Below, piece after piece: positions 40,350 to 55,300 of a stretch of DNA of 64,000 bases. The stretch lies in the NCBI GenBank assembly GCA_024529925.1, contig JAFEUB010000307.1:5001-69000 (forward strand), read 5' to 3'. The notes under the pieces are model-generated. The model searched no databases and was not told the DNA's origin. It was given only the letters and a program-made list of their open reading frames with translations. Made by a program: the position numbers and the translations under genes. Each line of letters begins with the position of its first letter. Position 1 is the stretch's first letter. This stretch comes from Ophthalmolycus amberensis. Taxonomy: Eukaryota; Chordata; Actinopteri; Perciformes; Zoarcidae.

Positions 40350-43300
40350 TATATTAGTGCTGGGCAACGATTACAATTTTTAATCGCGATTAATCTCATT
40401 ATGCGCAAAGTTCAATAATGAATTCAAAAGTAGTGTATTGCGCACTTTTATTTAAAAAGTACTGCTATATGAACAAAAGGTCAATAACATTTGGTTTAAA
40501 CACTGTAAACACATCAGGTTCTTGTTAGCAGCAGCATTCCCTTTACACAGTAACAGTTATAACACAGTTATAATGATTCTGATCATCGATATTCAGCTGG
40601 TGTTCACAACTTTATCTTCATGTGTGTAAGAGATGCAATTTAAATATACTTCTTGAAAACTGCTAGTGATAACTAAATGATGCTTATTATACATATTCCA
40701 AACAAAAACACTTAAAAAACTCGACAATATGTATTTTAATATTGTCACTGCTGTAAATGGTTTGATTTACTTTTATTGTGAAGAACATGAAAACGGAAGT
40801 GCTTTTACTTTGAAGAGACAGGAAGTAGAATGGTACGTGTCCTTAACGCTAACAATGTTGACAATACGTAGAAAACCACATGTCGGGTGCAAGAGCGCGT
40901 TGTGTTCACTGTAACACTGTAATACTGCAGTTCAGACAGTAACGTGTTCCGGTCAAACAACACGTGTCTTGGTCCTCACGAGAAGCTCCACTTCACAACA
41001 GTCACGTTTGATCTGTAACAAGACGATCGTGCGCGCGCGTGCGTGTGTTTGTGAAACAAGAGTGAACTAGGTGATGGAGGGTAGGAGGGGTTCTGGACCC
41101 GGGGGGGGGGGGAAGGAGGAAGTGACGCCACACAAACACAGCTGTTCACTGCTTGCTGCCTGGTTCTTGTGTTGAAAATGTCCGCTTAATAATAAATAAA
41201 TAAAAACTGCGTTAACGTGCGATAATATAATTGGCGGCGTTAATTAATTAATGCGTTAACGCGATAATAACGCGTTACCTTGCCCAGCACTAATATATAT
41301 ATTATATAATTAGTGCTGGGCAACGATTACAATTTTTAATCGCATGATTTTTTTGCGATTAATCGCATTGTTATGCGCAAAATTCAACAATGAATAATAA
41401 CTACAAAAAGCATTTCCTGCTGAAAATGCATTGGAATGCTGAAAACTGAAATTAATCGCAAAAACATTGCTGAAAATAGATATCCAATTCAAAAACAAAT
41501 TGCAAAAAGCTTAATAATTCAAAAAGTTTAAAGATTACAAATATGAAAAGTCATATCACACCTCTCCTGAAAGCTGAACATTTTGATATTTGAACAGTTT
41601 CTGTGGCTTAAAAAAATTCATCAGTGGTGATATTTGTATCAGTATAAGTTGTAGTAGAAGTATTATTAGTAGAAGTATTAGTAGCATTAGAATAACTACT
41701 AGTAGTAGTAGTAGTGATATTTGTAGTAGCAGTAGAAGTTATAGTTGTAGTAGAAGTATTATGAGTAGAAGTATTAGTAGCATTAGAATAACTACTAGTA
41801 GTAGTATTAGTGATATTTGTAGTAGTAGTAGAAGTTGTAGTAGAAGTATTATTAGTAGTAGAAGTATTAGTAATTAGAAGAAGTAGTAGAAGACGTAGTA
41901 TCAGTAGTCATAGTAATAGCTGTAGTATTGGTCGTAGTATTTAATATCACAGTAGTAGTAGTAGTAGTAGTAGTAGTAATAGTAATAGTAATGGCAGTAG
42001 AAGATGTAGCAGTAGTAGTAGTACTAGTAGCAGTCGTACTATAGCTGTAGTAGTATTACTACTTTTAGTAGCATGAATAGCAGTAGTAGTAGCAGTTGTC
42101 GTATAAGTAATAGTAGTAGTGGTAGTAATAGCAGTAGTGGTAGTAATAATATTGATGGTAGCAGTAATAGCAGTAGCAGTAGTAGTAATAGTAGCAACAG
42201 CAAAAGTTATAGTAGAAGTAGTAGTAGCAGTAGTAGTAATACTATATTAGCAGCAGCAGCAGTAGTAGTTAGAGCATTCATTTTTTTAACAAAAAAGCCT
42301 AATTTTGAGCTTGTTTAAATACAGTTAATCCATGGGGCTTTTATTTTGAAAGGGTGGGGCTGGGTGGGGGAGGGAGGGGGAGAGGAGACATAATCATAAT
42401 GTTTGACACACATAAACAGAGGTTATTAAATGATAGGCTTCATCACAAGCAGTTCAGTTAGAATTCACTCTCTGGGGCTTTTATTTTGAAATGGGGTGTG
42501 GGGTGTGGGGGAGAAGGGGAGAGGAGACAGAATCATAATGTTAGATAAACACAAACCGGTTATTAAATGACAGGCTCATCACAAGCATTTCAGTTAGGAT
42601 TCATTCTGTGGGGCTTTTATTTTAAAATGGCGTGTGTGTGTGTGGGGGGGGGGGGGTGGAGGAGGGGGGAAAGACCTCTAAAGATCCCTAAGACCTGAAT
42701 GACTGTATGAGAGAGAGACACACAGAGAGAGAGGGAGAGGAGTGTATGTGCGCGTGTGTCTGTGAGTCTGTGTGTTTATCAACATCACTAATTGGCTCAA
42801 TCGCGAACACCTGTGTGCCTGAAGCCATTTGAAAATATTCTCCATAGAGATCCCATTGAAAATAAAAAGCTTAATAATTCAAAAAGTTTAAAGGTTAGAA
42901 ATATGAAAAGTCATAGCACCCCTCTGGTGAAAGAGCTGAACATTTTGATAGTTGAATGGTTTCTGTAGCTTAAAAAATGAAGGAGAAGAAGAGGTGGGAC
43001 GGAAGAAATAGAAGAAGTTGAATAAAGATTCGAAGAACAATAGTTGGAATGCTTAACAGCATTCCAACAATAATGAATAATGGTTTGCAAACACTTTAAA
43101 CAAATACGGTTCTTGTTAGCAGCAGTATTCCCTTTACACAGTAGCAGTTAAAATACAGTTATGATTCTGATAATAGATATTCAGCCGGTGTTCACAACTT
43201 TATCTTCATGTGTGTAATAGATGCAATATGAACAGCTGTTTGTGTGGCGTCTCTTCCTGTTTCCTTCACCTACTTTCCCCTGGGTCCTAAGTCCCTCCAA

Positions 43301-46300
43301 GTACAGCTTCTTATCACCCTCTATGTACCAACGTACACCTATAACAAATACCACACATATTACGGTCATCAGCGTTGCATATGTGTCTGACCAAAATACC
43401 ACAAAAATAAATGATTCATTGAAATTATATTTTTAGACTTTTTAAAGTGTTTTTGTTTGGAATATGTATAATAAGCATCATTTAGTTATCGCTACTGAGA
43501 ATTTAACAAACATTAAAAAAAAACATGACGTGGATAGGTTTGCAGTTTTCAAGGTGTATATTTCAAATTGCATCTCTTACACACATGAAGATAAAGTTGT
43601 GAACACCGGCTGAATATCTAGTATTATAACTGCTGCTGTGTAAAGGGAATACTGCTGTTAAAAAGCACCTGATTTGTTTAAAGTGTTTGCAAACCAAATG
43701 TTATTGACCTTTTGTTCATATAGCAGTACTTTTAAATAAAAGTGCGCAATACACTACTTTTGAATTAATTATTGAATTTTGCGCTTAACAATGACATTAA
43801 TAGCAAAAGAATCATGCGATTAATCGCGATTAAAAATTGTAATCGTTGCCCAGTACTAATATATATATAATATACTGTATATCTATAATATATCTATAGA
43901 TAATAAATATATATAATATATTTATATATTATATGTATCTATAATATAGGATTTTTGACTTCCTGATTTTCGGTTTTGTTGAGTTACTCTGAGTGAACTT
44001 TAGTTCACTCTGTTAAGCAGTGATGTATATGTCTTGGGCTTTTATTGTGAAAGGTAGGAATGAAGAGAGTGAAGCTGCAATGCGTTGCCAATGTGGCAGC
44101 AATAAAAAGTTAGTTCGGACTACAGATTCTCTGTGATGACTTTACTACCTTTATAAGAAAGAGGCGCCGCCCCTTTGCTGGCGACTCTGTCACCTGTGCG
44201 ACTCTGTCACCTGTGCGTCTGTGTTTTTAGGTTTTTTACGTCTTTTAAATGCCTTCTGATTCATGATCATCAGCGTGATCAAACTTTGACGACGAGACCA
44301 TGGCTGCACTTAACAATGGCACTTTAGTTTGCCTCCTGTGGCTTTGTTTTATCCTTTTCTGGAAAGCCGCTCAAACACTTCAAGTTAGGAGCGAAACAGG
44401 CCCATTTTATATCTCCTACAGTCGGCAGGAGCTTCTTCATCTGCGGCTTCCTGCATCAAGCGGACAGAAGCTTGACTTCGATTTGTCGGATACCAAGCCC
44501 GGGACCAGGAAGAGAGGCCGCAGAGGTGGGGTACAGTCGGCGGGGGTACAAACCTGTGCTACCCTCCGCTACGATGGGGAATGTCCGCTCCTTGGCTAAT
44601 AAGACGGATGAGCTGTCAGCCTACGTGAGGTACGATCGCCAATTCCGACAGAGCAGCCTGCTGTGTGTTACGGAGACCTGGCTGTCTGACAGGATACCTG
44701 AGTCCCATGTGAACATGGAGGATTTTCACCACACAGGATGGACAGAGACCCAGTGAAGACTAGAAAAAAACAAGGTGGTGGTGTTTGCCTTCATGTGAAT
44801 GACCGGTGGTGTCATCCTGGTCATGTCACGGTGAAAGAGCGTTTGTGACCCGAACATTGAGCTGCTTGCGGTAAGTTGCCGACCTTACTATTTGCCCAGG
44901 GAGTTCTCCATGTGATCGTTCAAGTTGTCTACATTCCTCCATCGGGTAACGGGAAGCTGGCCACAGAGACTATATCCAGAGTCACATGACCTGCAACGCT
45001 CCTCTCCAGACGCGCTGGTTCTTATCAATGGGGATTTGAATCACTGCTCTCTCTCTGCCACCCTACCCTCTTTCAAACAAATGGTGTCATGCCCTACGAG
45101 GGCTGATACAACCATCGATTTGTTTTATGTAAACATTAAGGACATTTTTATTTCAAAGATGCTCCCCCCTCTTGGACAATCGGATCATAATCTGATATTA
45201 TTGACACCCAGCTACTCTCCTTGAATCCTGAAGCTGCCAGTTACGTCCACGTCTGTTGGTGTGTGACGGAGGATGCATGTGAACCGTTCAGAGGGTGCTT
45301 TGAGTGCACTGACTGGACTGTTTCTGGAGGATGACAATGATCTGGACAGCGTCTCTGATAAAGTCACCAGTTATATTCATTACTGTGTCGAGAATATCAT
45401 TCCCTGTAAACAAATAAATACTTTCCCTAATAACAAACCTTGGGTGACAAGGGAGATCAAAGCTGCTATTAATAGGAAGAAAACTGCTTTTCTCAGCGAC
45501 AAAGACATGATTAAAACTGCCCAAAAGGAATTAAAAGCAATAATCAAACAGGGTAAGCGTAAATATAAGGAAAGGGTTGAAGGACAGATGTCCAACAGTA
45601 ACACAAGGGGCCTCTGGAACGGCATGAAATCTATTACTGGTTATGGGACCAGCTCTGCCAGCGTCCCTGGTGCTGGGATCAATGTAAATGAAGCAAACCA
45701 GTTCTTTGCGAGGTTTGATGAATTAGATTTCTCTGCATCTCACGAGAGCATCCTCTCTTCTCTTGCACTGAGTAGTCCTGAGGACTGTAGCCCAGCTATT
45801 GTACTAAATGTTGAGGAGGTTCGACAGCAGCTAAAGCGCCTTAAGGTGAACAAGGCAGCAGGCCCTGACGGTGTCCATCCACACCCTTAAGGTCTGCGCC
45901 GACCAGCTGTGCTCAGTCCTTCATTTGATCTTTTCCTTGTCTCTGTCTTCATCGAAAATTACAGTAATGTGGAAAACATCTTGTTTAGTCCCAATCCCAA
46001 AGAAAACCAGTGTGAGGAGTCATGGTCTTACTAACCTGAGACCTATAGCTCTGACGTCGCACATAATGAAATGTTTTGAAAGGGTTGTCCTGGGTCACCT
46101 GAGTACACAGGTCTCAGTCTTCCAAGATCCTTTGCAGTTTGCATACAGGAAGGGTGTAGGGGTAGATGATGCACTACTTTTTATGCTCCACACTATTTAT
46201 AGTCATCTTGCAACAACTGCCAGCTCTGTTCGGATCATGTTCTTTGACTTTCCAGTGCTTTTAATACAATCCAACCGCACCTGTTAGCTAAAAAACGTAT

Positions 46301-49300
46301 GACTTTTAAACTGCACAATACAACTGTTGCTTGGGTTTTGGATTACCTTCTGTCTCGACCACAGTTTGTCAGGCTTGATAACAAACTGTCTGACACCATC
46401 TTAACTAAAACTGGAGCACCACAGGGAACAGTTTCATCCCCCTTTTTATTCTCACTCTATACAGCTGACTACAGGCAGAGCCATGTGTCCTGTAACATCC
46501 AGAAGTTCTCAGATGACACTGCTCTGGTTGGTCTACTTACCCGAGGCAACGACCTGGCCTACAAACGGGAGGTTGAATCATTTGTCAGCTGGTGTGATGA
46601 AAACTTTTTAAAACTAAATATTGGAAAGACCAAAGAGCTGGTCATTGATTTTAGAAGGAAGAAGGAGGAGGTCTCCCTAGTGACTATTGCAGGTCAGCAG
46701 ATAGAGATAGTCCAGTCGTATGAATATCTCGGGGTCTATCTGGACAGTAAATTAAACTGGAAGAAGAACACTGATGCTGTTCTTAAAAAGGCTCAGTCAA
46801 GACTCTTCTTCCTGAGGAAGCTTAGATCCTTTGACATCAGCAGGAAGCTTCTTCATGTTTCCTATCAGGGGATCTTGGCTAGTGTTCTTTTTGATGCTGT
46901 GCTCTGCTGGGGGGGGGGGGCATCACTGTGGATGATAAAAACAGGATCAATAAGATGATCAGAAAGGCTGGCTCAGTGATTGGTCTAACCCCAGACTCAC
47001 TAGAGGTCACTGTTGAAAAGCGAACAAGGGCCAAGTTAAAAACAATTGTCTTGTATGAAGGCCGTCCACTACACGGTGTCTTCAATGGACTCCGAAGCTC
47101 ATTGAGTGAGAGACTCAGGACGCCTCAGTGTTCTACTGAACCACTAAGAAGCTCTTCCGTTCCAGCAGCAGTCCGATTCTTTAATGAACACCTTTAGAGA
47201 ATTTTATCTTTCTGATGTCGATCATGTTTTATATGGCATTGTCTGGTGTTATTGATCCTTTGTAATATGTTTTTGTCTGCTGTGTACTGTGTTGTTGTGT
47301 ACTGTGGACTGTGTCGTCTGTATGAGTTTTTGGGTGGCAAAAGAGTTTCCCCACTGGGGATTAATAAAGTTTTTCTAATCTTACAAGTAAAACTCATAGC
47401 CCCCCCCCCCCACCCACCCACAGCTCACCTGAGGACACCCATGCGGTCTCCAGAGGCCAGGTGCTGTCCATCAGGACTGACTCTCAGGGTCCTAATGCCC
47501 GCCCGGCTCTGGTCAGTCTGCCCGTCTGAGCCCAGTGACCCCGCCTTCTCCGTGGTTCCACTTGTGACTGTGGCGCTCTCCGGGTCCAGGAGGGTCGAGA
47601 CGTTGTCGTCCACATAAATTACCTTCTGTAGGTCCTGAGGGGTCAAGGTCAGTGAGATCAGGAGGGTGTCAGGTCAGTGTAGAGGTACAGCTGAGGTGTA
47701 CAGGTGTAGGTCAGGTCAACAAGTGCAGCTCAGGTGAACAGGTGTAGGTCAGGTGTAATATCACTATTACGGTAAAGGTGTGTGTTCTTGTACCTGGCTC
47801 AGGATGTTCCTGGTGAGGAGCTTGTGGCCATCGGTGTTCCACAGTCGGATGGTGTTGTCTGAGGAGCAGGACAGGTACGATCCGGGAGGCAGATGTGCCC
47901 CTCCTCCTCCTCCTCCCCCCTCCGGGTACACCTGTAGGAGACACAATAGGAGGTGCTCAACTGAAGAGTTTCAACATAAATAGATGCCATAAAGTTGTCA
48001 GGCATCTCATGTTGAATCCAGGCTAGCTGTTTCCCCCTGTTAGCGGTGTTTATGCTAAGCTAGCAGCTGCTGGCTGTAGCTTCATATTTTAAAGAGTTCA
48101 CTAAACTGAGCTTTTAATTCATTAAGTAAGATGTTAGAATATATTCATGTGTCTAGGACTTAATTTCCCTTTTGTGGAGTTATTCATTAATATTATTCAG
48201 TGTGGCTTTGTGGCACAAGGCAGTAAAACTGCCTGTGCCAAAGCACACTGTTTATTATCCATCGGGCTTAATAATAATAATCATCAGCTTTATCCAAAGT
48301 TTGGCGCGCCTCTCCTCACACAGCGTTGCCAACAGCGGCGTGAAAAATACATCAAAACGTGCGGCCTGATCGGGAATAGTGTGCATTCTATTTTTCGGAG
48401 AGATTCGCCCAGCGGTTTTCCCGAAAATCCCGGAAAACCCCGAAAAATGGAGCATAATTAGGTTTGGCGCGCTTCTCCTCACACAGCGTTGCCAACAGCG
48501 GCGTGAAAAATACATCAAGACGTGCGGCCTGATCGGGAATAGTGTGCTATCTATTTTTCGGAGAGATTCGGCAAGCGGTTTTCCCGAAAATTCCCGAAAA
48601 TCCCCAAAAGCTGAGCAAGTTTCAGGAACATTTTGGGTCCGTTTCAGATTTTATAATGGGTGTGTATTGCGCAGCTCGTTAAGAGCTAGAGTGAGAGCAT
48701 AACCGTCAGAGTGGAGCAGAGCAGGAAAATCTTCTGTGATTTTTCTAAACAAATTGCTCCAGCTCCCACAATTTTTACTCTTTATACACCATTTTGGCCA
48801 AAAAGCTTGGAAATGTTGTGCTGTCGCACACAGATGTCTGTGGAATCCAACGGATTTACACATTTGGCTCAGGGAGCCTCAGAGCGACATGAACTCCAAC
48901 CAGCTGCTCCATTAGACTCCATGTTAAATCTCACCACTCATTTCTCAAAGAACGCAGACGGTACCAGTTTTGTATATTGCGCTGGAGCTCACATTTTTAA
49001 CACCACAAACATAAAAACACATCTCTGCGTTTGCCAGAGTCTTATCTCTCTCACGGTATCCATATTTTATTGATTAGTCTCATGGTTTTGGTATGAAGGG
49101 CATATGTTTGACAGGTAGTTTTGTTGAAAATCACTGTACACTCTCTCTCTTAAGTAGCCTCTAACACACAGGTGCTTGTTGTGGAAAATTTCTATGAATA
49201 CATGGGAGAAGAGTGTTATCATATTTATCAAATCAATGTCAAATGAAACAGAGTCTGGATGAATGGTCAAAGTTATAATAGTCAATTTATTTCCGCTTGC

Positions 49301-52300
49301 AAGCGAAGAGAGCACAGTCCCACAGACACTTCTCTGTCATCTGTGTGAGGTGCTCTGAAAACATAGTCAGATGCATGGACATTTATAACTGAGCCAGCCA
49401 GCATGCTGTTATCTCGATCGTAAACAAGAATAAACAAACAGACAGAAGAAGAAAACAAGTCAAAGCAGATGCTTTTCTTTGAAGCATAGTGTCCTGTTTT
49501 ACTCTCTTACAGATCCCTTTGTTATCAGTTTGCGACACCATAAACCTTGTTTACCTTCAGCCAGTGGTTCCTTTGAAGTCACTGACCTGGGTTAAGAGTT
49601 AAGTCACAGTATTGCAGAGATAGAAACAAGCCTGTTTACTATCACCCATCATAAAAGCCTGTAGTTCTAAAGACTACATTCTTTAACCCTAAAACATAAG
49701 ACTATGACATATTTTCCCATAACATTCCACTCTTTGATTACATCGTAATCACAAAATATCGTAAAAATGTAAAAATATGTTATAAGGACATTTCAGTAAC
49801 AACAGAAGTATTACCCCAAAAATATGATTTGAAAATACATCATGTGAGATATCTGAAAAGAAAAAAAAACTGTTCTTGTGAGATAAAAAATCCCATAAAT
49901 GTAGCAGGCAATGTAATTCAATTAACACAAAAGAATAAAAAGATAGAAATCAAAAACTGTCTTTAGACCTGCGCAGTTAAATCGTCAAAGGAGTCAGTGT
50001 CGCCATCAAAGTCGTCCGCATAGTCAGTAATAGGAAACGAGTCAAGTTGTTGGTCGTTAGTTGTCATACGACAATACATAGTCGACTGTTTGGTCAAGAG
50101 CTGAGAGATCATGTTTCTGAGTCTAACCTAATTTCATGTAACCGTCTCTCAGGTCAACGTATTGTATGAACAGTGTGTCAAGTTCAGATAGTCCAAGTGT
50201 CGGAGCTGATAGTAATGCGTCCTCTATGTCATTAAAAACAGCAATCAAGTACTCAGTCTGGGTCAGTTCGTCTTGCGCATAAAGATATTACCATGAATCA
50301 TGGAAGAGAGAAGTACCTCTCTTTCTGAGTAGTTTGGGATCCACTTTCTATAATATGACGTCATTCCTAAGAAGCTCATCATTCGTTTCTTAGTTTATAG
50401 TTTAGGCACAATTTGAATTGCCTGTATTATTTTGGGAGGGAGGGATTTTGTCCTCCGCTGTGATCACATGTCCCAGATATGAAACTTTATCGAGAGCAAA
50501 TTGCAATTTGGATGGTTAGCCTTGAGACCATTTACAGCCAAAACCTAAATAGGACAACTGTAATTCTAAATTATTCTAATTTACATGCTTCTTCTTTGGC
50601 CTGCAAATCATGATATCATATTGTAAAAAGGCAGAACCATTTGGTAAGTGTAAATTAACCAGATTGTCTCACAAGGCTTTGTTAAACACATCAGCTCTTT
50701 TGGGTGTCAAAGGAATTTCCCCACTGGGGATAAATAAAGTTTTTCTAATCTAATCTAATCTTTCTGAATAACCCTAAGGACACCTGGGTCCAGGTAGAGA
50801 CTCTTCCTTTATGAGAAAGCAAAAATAAAAATGTACTGTCCTTGTGCACAGGTACAGGAAATATAAAAAAAAATAATCACACTCCATTATTATACAGCCT
50901 TCAATAAAAAACTCAAAAACAGGTGTAATACTTTCAATAGCCTCTCATTTGAGACAGCTCAGCCATGTCGACAGATGGAACATTTCAAACCGTGTGTGTG
51001 TGTTTTATCAAACATAAGTTGAATGACTCTTTTTACTGATAAAATTGATTTGTATAAGTCACCTTTGTTACTGTACATTACCAGGATCCTCTTTATTTCT
51101 GAAGTCAGTGAATTGAGTGGCTTGCTGCCAGTCAGACATGTCCTTCACACCATTCCTGGGCTTCGTACCATGTGGAAACGTGTGGAATCTCCCCCTTTTA
51201 AAACTCAGATTGTGTGGGACACAGAGAAACAGAGACAGCCGCAGTACTTTTTGTCCAACAAACTCTTATTATACCATTATATCATTTCCACTTCTCTAAA
51301 TTATACTTCCTCTAACCTTTCATCTATTTCACGTAACCCATGTGCTGTGCAGTGAAGTGAATCAGCCTGCATGTGACAGTCTAAACTTTTTTTTTTTTTT
51401 TTTTTTTCAAGTTGTAATTTTCTGAATCCTTCAATCTCATTCGTATACATATGTGGGTGTGAGTGGTGTTTGTCTAGTTTCTAATGTGTGTATTAAATGT
51501 ACAAGTTTGTCATCTGAAGAATCTAAAGTTAACTCACCCTCTGTGTTGTATTTTTGTGAGCGTCGTTGGTCCCTCTCTGGTCTCATTCCGCAATCTGCTG
51601 GACCCCCCCCGATGGCCGATTGTCAAGCCCTCCCACCACTCCTTGTTTATGGAGCGTGAGCATCTGTTCCTCAATGTTCAAGCTGCCACATTTATGGCAC
51701 ACAAAGTCTTCAGTTGGTGTGTGTCAAAGTCTCAAAGTCTCTTTCAGCTTCCTCTCATGCCCTGATACATTATCAGCTGGGCATGCTTGCATCTGTGCTG
51801 ACGAAACTTCTCTGTTCTCCGTTGTTGAACTGATCCTCATGTTCAGCATGCTGCATGTCACACACTCTCTTGTGTGATGTTCTCCAGGCTTATGGATGGC
51901 GGAAAGCCTTCTTACAAAGTTCAGTCAGGGCTGTCATCGCATGTTGATACGCTACGGCCAGTTTTCACCATTGTCGTATGCAACTCACTGCAGGTTTGAA
52001 TGCCGCAGATATTTTCTGTAGTTGTGAGCATTGACATGGTACCTGTAGATTTTGACGAGTCTCGTTCGTCTTCTTCATTTTCGACGTGTTGAGTGGTGGG
52101 TGTCGTTCAAGTTGTTTGTGGCTGGGGAGCATACAGCAGGAAGCGGAATCCCCAGATCAGGACCAAGGACTGAAACTGAACAAAACAAACAAAACAAAAC
52201 AGCTGCCGAAAGTTCAGCAGTAAATGTTAGACAACGTTGTCTCATGTAGAGATACAATTCTTAGATCTCTGTGTTTCTGTGTGTGCGTGCCTCTGTGGGT

Positions 52301-55300
52301 GTGCGTGTGTGTGTGTGTGTGTGCGTGTGTGTGTCCCCTCTTTCTGCTGCTGCGAGCGAGCATGGTGTCTGTGTGTGTGTGTGTGTGTGTGTGTCCCCTC
52401 TTCCAGCTGCTGCGAGCGAGCATGGTGTCTGTGTGTGTGTGTGTGTGTGTCCCCTCTTCCAGCTGCTGCGAGCGAGCATGGTGTCTGTGTGTGTGTGTGT
52501 GTGTCTCACCCCTGCATTCCTCTCTCTCTGCTCATATGCCTCTCTGTCTATTTTAAACAGTTACACCTATTTTCGTTTCCTCTTGGACATCAATTCATTT
52601 GTATCTGCTTTACCTCTTTCTCTGCTCCAAGCACGTTTTGAGTTGATCAAATTTTAATCGTAGGCTAAAACTGCCTCTTTTAGGGAATCCCAATTTTGTT
52701 CATTCTTCCAATTATTTGGCAGTCACATTTATTTATTATCGGAGGTAAGACCTTGGCATCGGGCTGCTCAGACTCATTCTATGACTTTTATCATTCCCAA
52801 ATGTTTCACTTTTATTTCTAAGTCTTTGACTCGGTCTTTCTTCGTACATTTAATCTGTTTCAATTTACCTTCTAAATCCCCTTTTAACATTTTGAGCTTA
52901 GCGGCGCTCAATGAGCTGTTTTCAGGAAAACCAAACTCCTTTGACCAGTACATGAGGTATTTTAAACACCCGTTTCCATATTTCTGTCTCATCACATCCA
53001 CTATTGGACCCGAGGGCTCCGCGCTTTTACCACTTTTTCTCCACCCATCTTCAGGCGTGGACACGTTAACGTTACCTTTACAATATAGTCGTCACCATAC
53101 AGCATATGTTTATTCTCTCGAAGGAAAACTCTTTGCAAAAAACCTCGTTTGAAATTCACGTTATGTTGTGGAAAACCACGATTCTTATTTCAAACTCATT
53201 TGAAGTTCACGTTAGTTATTTATCACGTTTCTTATTCTATCAGTATAGAATTCACGTACGATAATTTTAACCACGGTCTTACAACAAGCCTATATTTTGT
53301 AGTCAAGCGATCTGTGTTTACGATCTCAAAATGTTTTTATTCTGAGTTAAATCATCACCATATAACACAATCCTGAATTCTACGTGAAAGCGTGCAAATA
53401 GTGATATGCCAGAAAACGGAAAGGGGAGTTTACATGAACCACATTCGTAAAACAAAACCACAAACGTCAAAAACAGTTGTTTTACCCAAATAAAATCAAA
53501 AACAATTGTGTTAACCAAATAAAAATGACTACTTGACCATTCATCTGTGTCTGTTAAATCACATGACCTTAGTATAATTTTACCATTACTTTTACAATTG
53601 GAATTTTAACTTTCTTACCCGTTTGTAGAAATTAATTCTTTTTCGTTGGATCCGCGTGCTGTCCATCAGAAACTCCCTCAGGTCTGCCCGTTCTCTCTCT
53701 CTCGTCTAATGAGGTATGAGACAGTGGATTTCTGGGAGAGGCCTTCTCCTCCGGTCAGTCCCTCTGGAGCTCTGATAGACAGTCAGCGAACCCTGCATCG
53801 CAGCGCCAAATTGTTGTGGAAAATTTCTATGAATACATGGGAGAAGAGTGTTATCATATTTATCAAATCAATGTCAAATGAAACAGAGTCTGGATGAATG
53901 GTCAAAGTTATAATAGTCAATTTATTTCCGCTTGCAAGCGAAGAGAGCACAGTCCCACAGACACTTCTCTGTCATCTGTGTGAGGTGCTCTGAAAACATA
54001 GTCAGATGCATGGACATTTATAACTGAGCCAGCCAGCATGCTGTTATCTCGATCGTAAACAAGAATAAACAAACAGACAGAAGAAGAAAACAAGTCAAAG
54101 CAGATGCTTTTCTTTGAAGCATAGTGTCCTGTTTTACTCTCTTACAGATCCCTTTGTTATCAGTTTGCGACACCATAAACCTTGTTTACCTTCAGCCAGT
54201 GGTTCCTTTGAAGTCACTGACCTGGGTTAAGAGTTAAGTCACAGTATTGCAGAGATAGAAACAAGCCTGTTTACTATCACCCATCATAAAAGCCTGTAGT
54301 TCTAAAGACTACATTCTTTAACCCTAAAACATAAGACTATGACATATTTTCCCATAACATGCTCCAATCACCAACATGCACACAGGTGTTGATATGAGCT
54401 CATTAGTGATGTTGATAAACACACAGAGTCACCGAGACACACGCACACACACTCCTCTCCCTCTCTCTCTCTCTCTCTGTGTCTCTCTCTCATACAGTCA
54501 TTCAGGTCTGTCTGCCTGTCTCACTCCCTCACTCACTCTGTCTCTCTCTCCTCTCTGTCTATCTTTCTGTATGTCTCTCTCTCTATCATACATATTCAGG
54601 TCTTAGATATTTTTAGAGGACTTTTCCCCTCTCACCCCCCCCCCCTCCCCCCATTTCAAATTAAAAGCCCCACAGAATGAATTCTAACTGGAATGCGTGT
54701 GATGACGCCTCTCATTTTAGTGTCAAACATTATCATTCGGTCTCCTCTCCCCCTCTCGCACTCACCCAGTCCCACCCTTTCAAAATAAAAGCCCCACAAA
54801 TACAAGATTCAATCCAAGAGTATGAATCTAAAATGCAGAAAAAAGAGTAGCACTATCTCAATTGAACCTGAATGACGCTACCGGTAACATTGGCGTGTAT
54901 ATATTGCGACGGGCAGTAGAAGCCACACTGTCAAAATTTCTTTAGGAATTTTCTAGTTATTGTTATTATTCAACACTGACCTCCAGGCTCCACACACAGG
55001 ATGAGTGGTAGAGGGCGGAGTAGAGCTTCCCCGCCCTGCGGGGGTCCCGGAGGTCCCGGACGTCCCACACGTAAACACTGTGGTCGTTGTAGACGCACGA
55101 CAGCCAGCGGCTGGCGGGGTCGTAGCTCACCGCCACCGTGTCCGGGTACCGGGCCTCTGGTCGGCTCGAGAACAGCTGACTGAGGAGGAAACGGAGAGAG
55201 ACGTCATCATGACAACTAAAAAACATGGTAAGCTGTCTACACGTCCAGTAAGAAACTGACTGTTTATGTGTGTATATGTGTTTGTATATATATGTGTGTG

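Larger units (their letters stand above)
49177..54359 (-). mobile_element. LTR retrotransposon (retrovirus-like), minus orientation, decayed coding region
   Basis: LTRs of 548 bp each (49177-49724 and 53812-54359) appear identical base for base. Both begin TG and end CA, and TGCT flanks both sides (49173-49176, 54360-54363). In minus orientation, a purine tract AAAGAGTGGAA precedes the 3' LTR, and a TGGCGC primer-binding-like sequence lies just inside the 5' LTR (about 53808 downward). The interior has a short gag-like frame (52774-53064) and a stop-ridden pol trace (about 49980-50670). A GT-rich minisatellite and a small Rex1-type tail are also inside. It is not coding-competent. It lies in a MAPKBP1 intron, same strand as the gene. 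Confidence 0.85.

Noticed and set aside
41590..42318. Ser-rich frames over the TAG array
   Set aside because: Direct translation of the trinucleotide repeat.
52214..52657. Cys/Val and His/Thr-rich frames
   Set aside because: Translations of (GT)n/(CA)n minisatellite on both strands.
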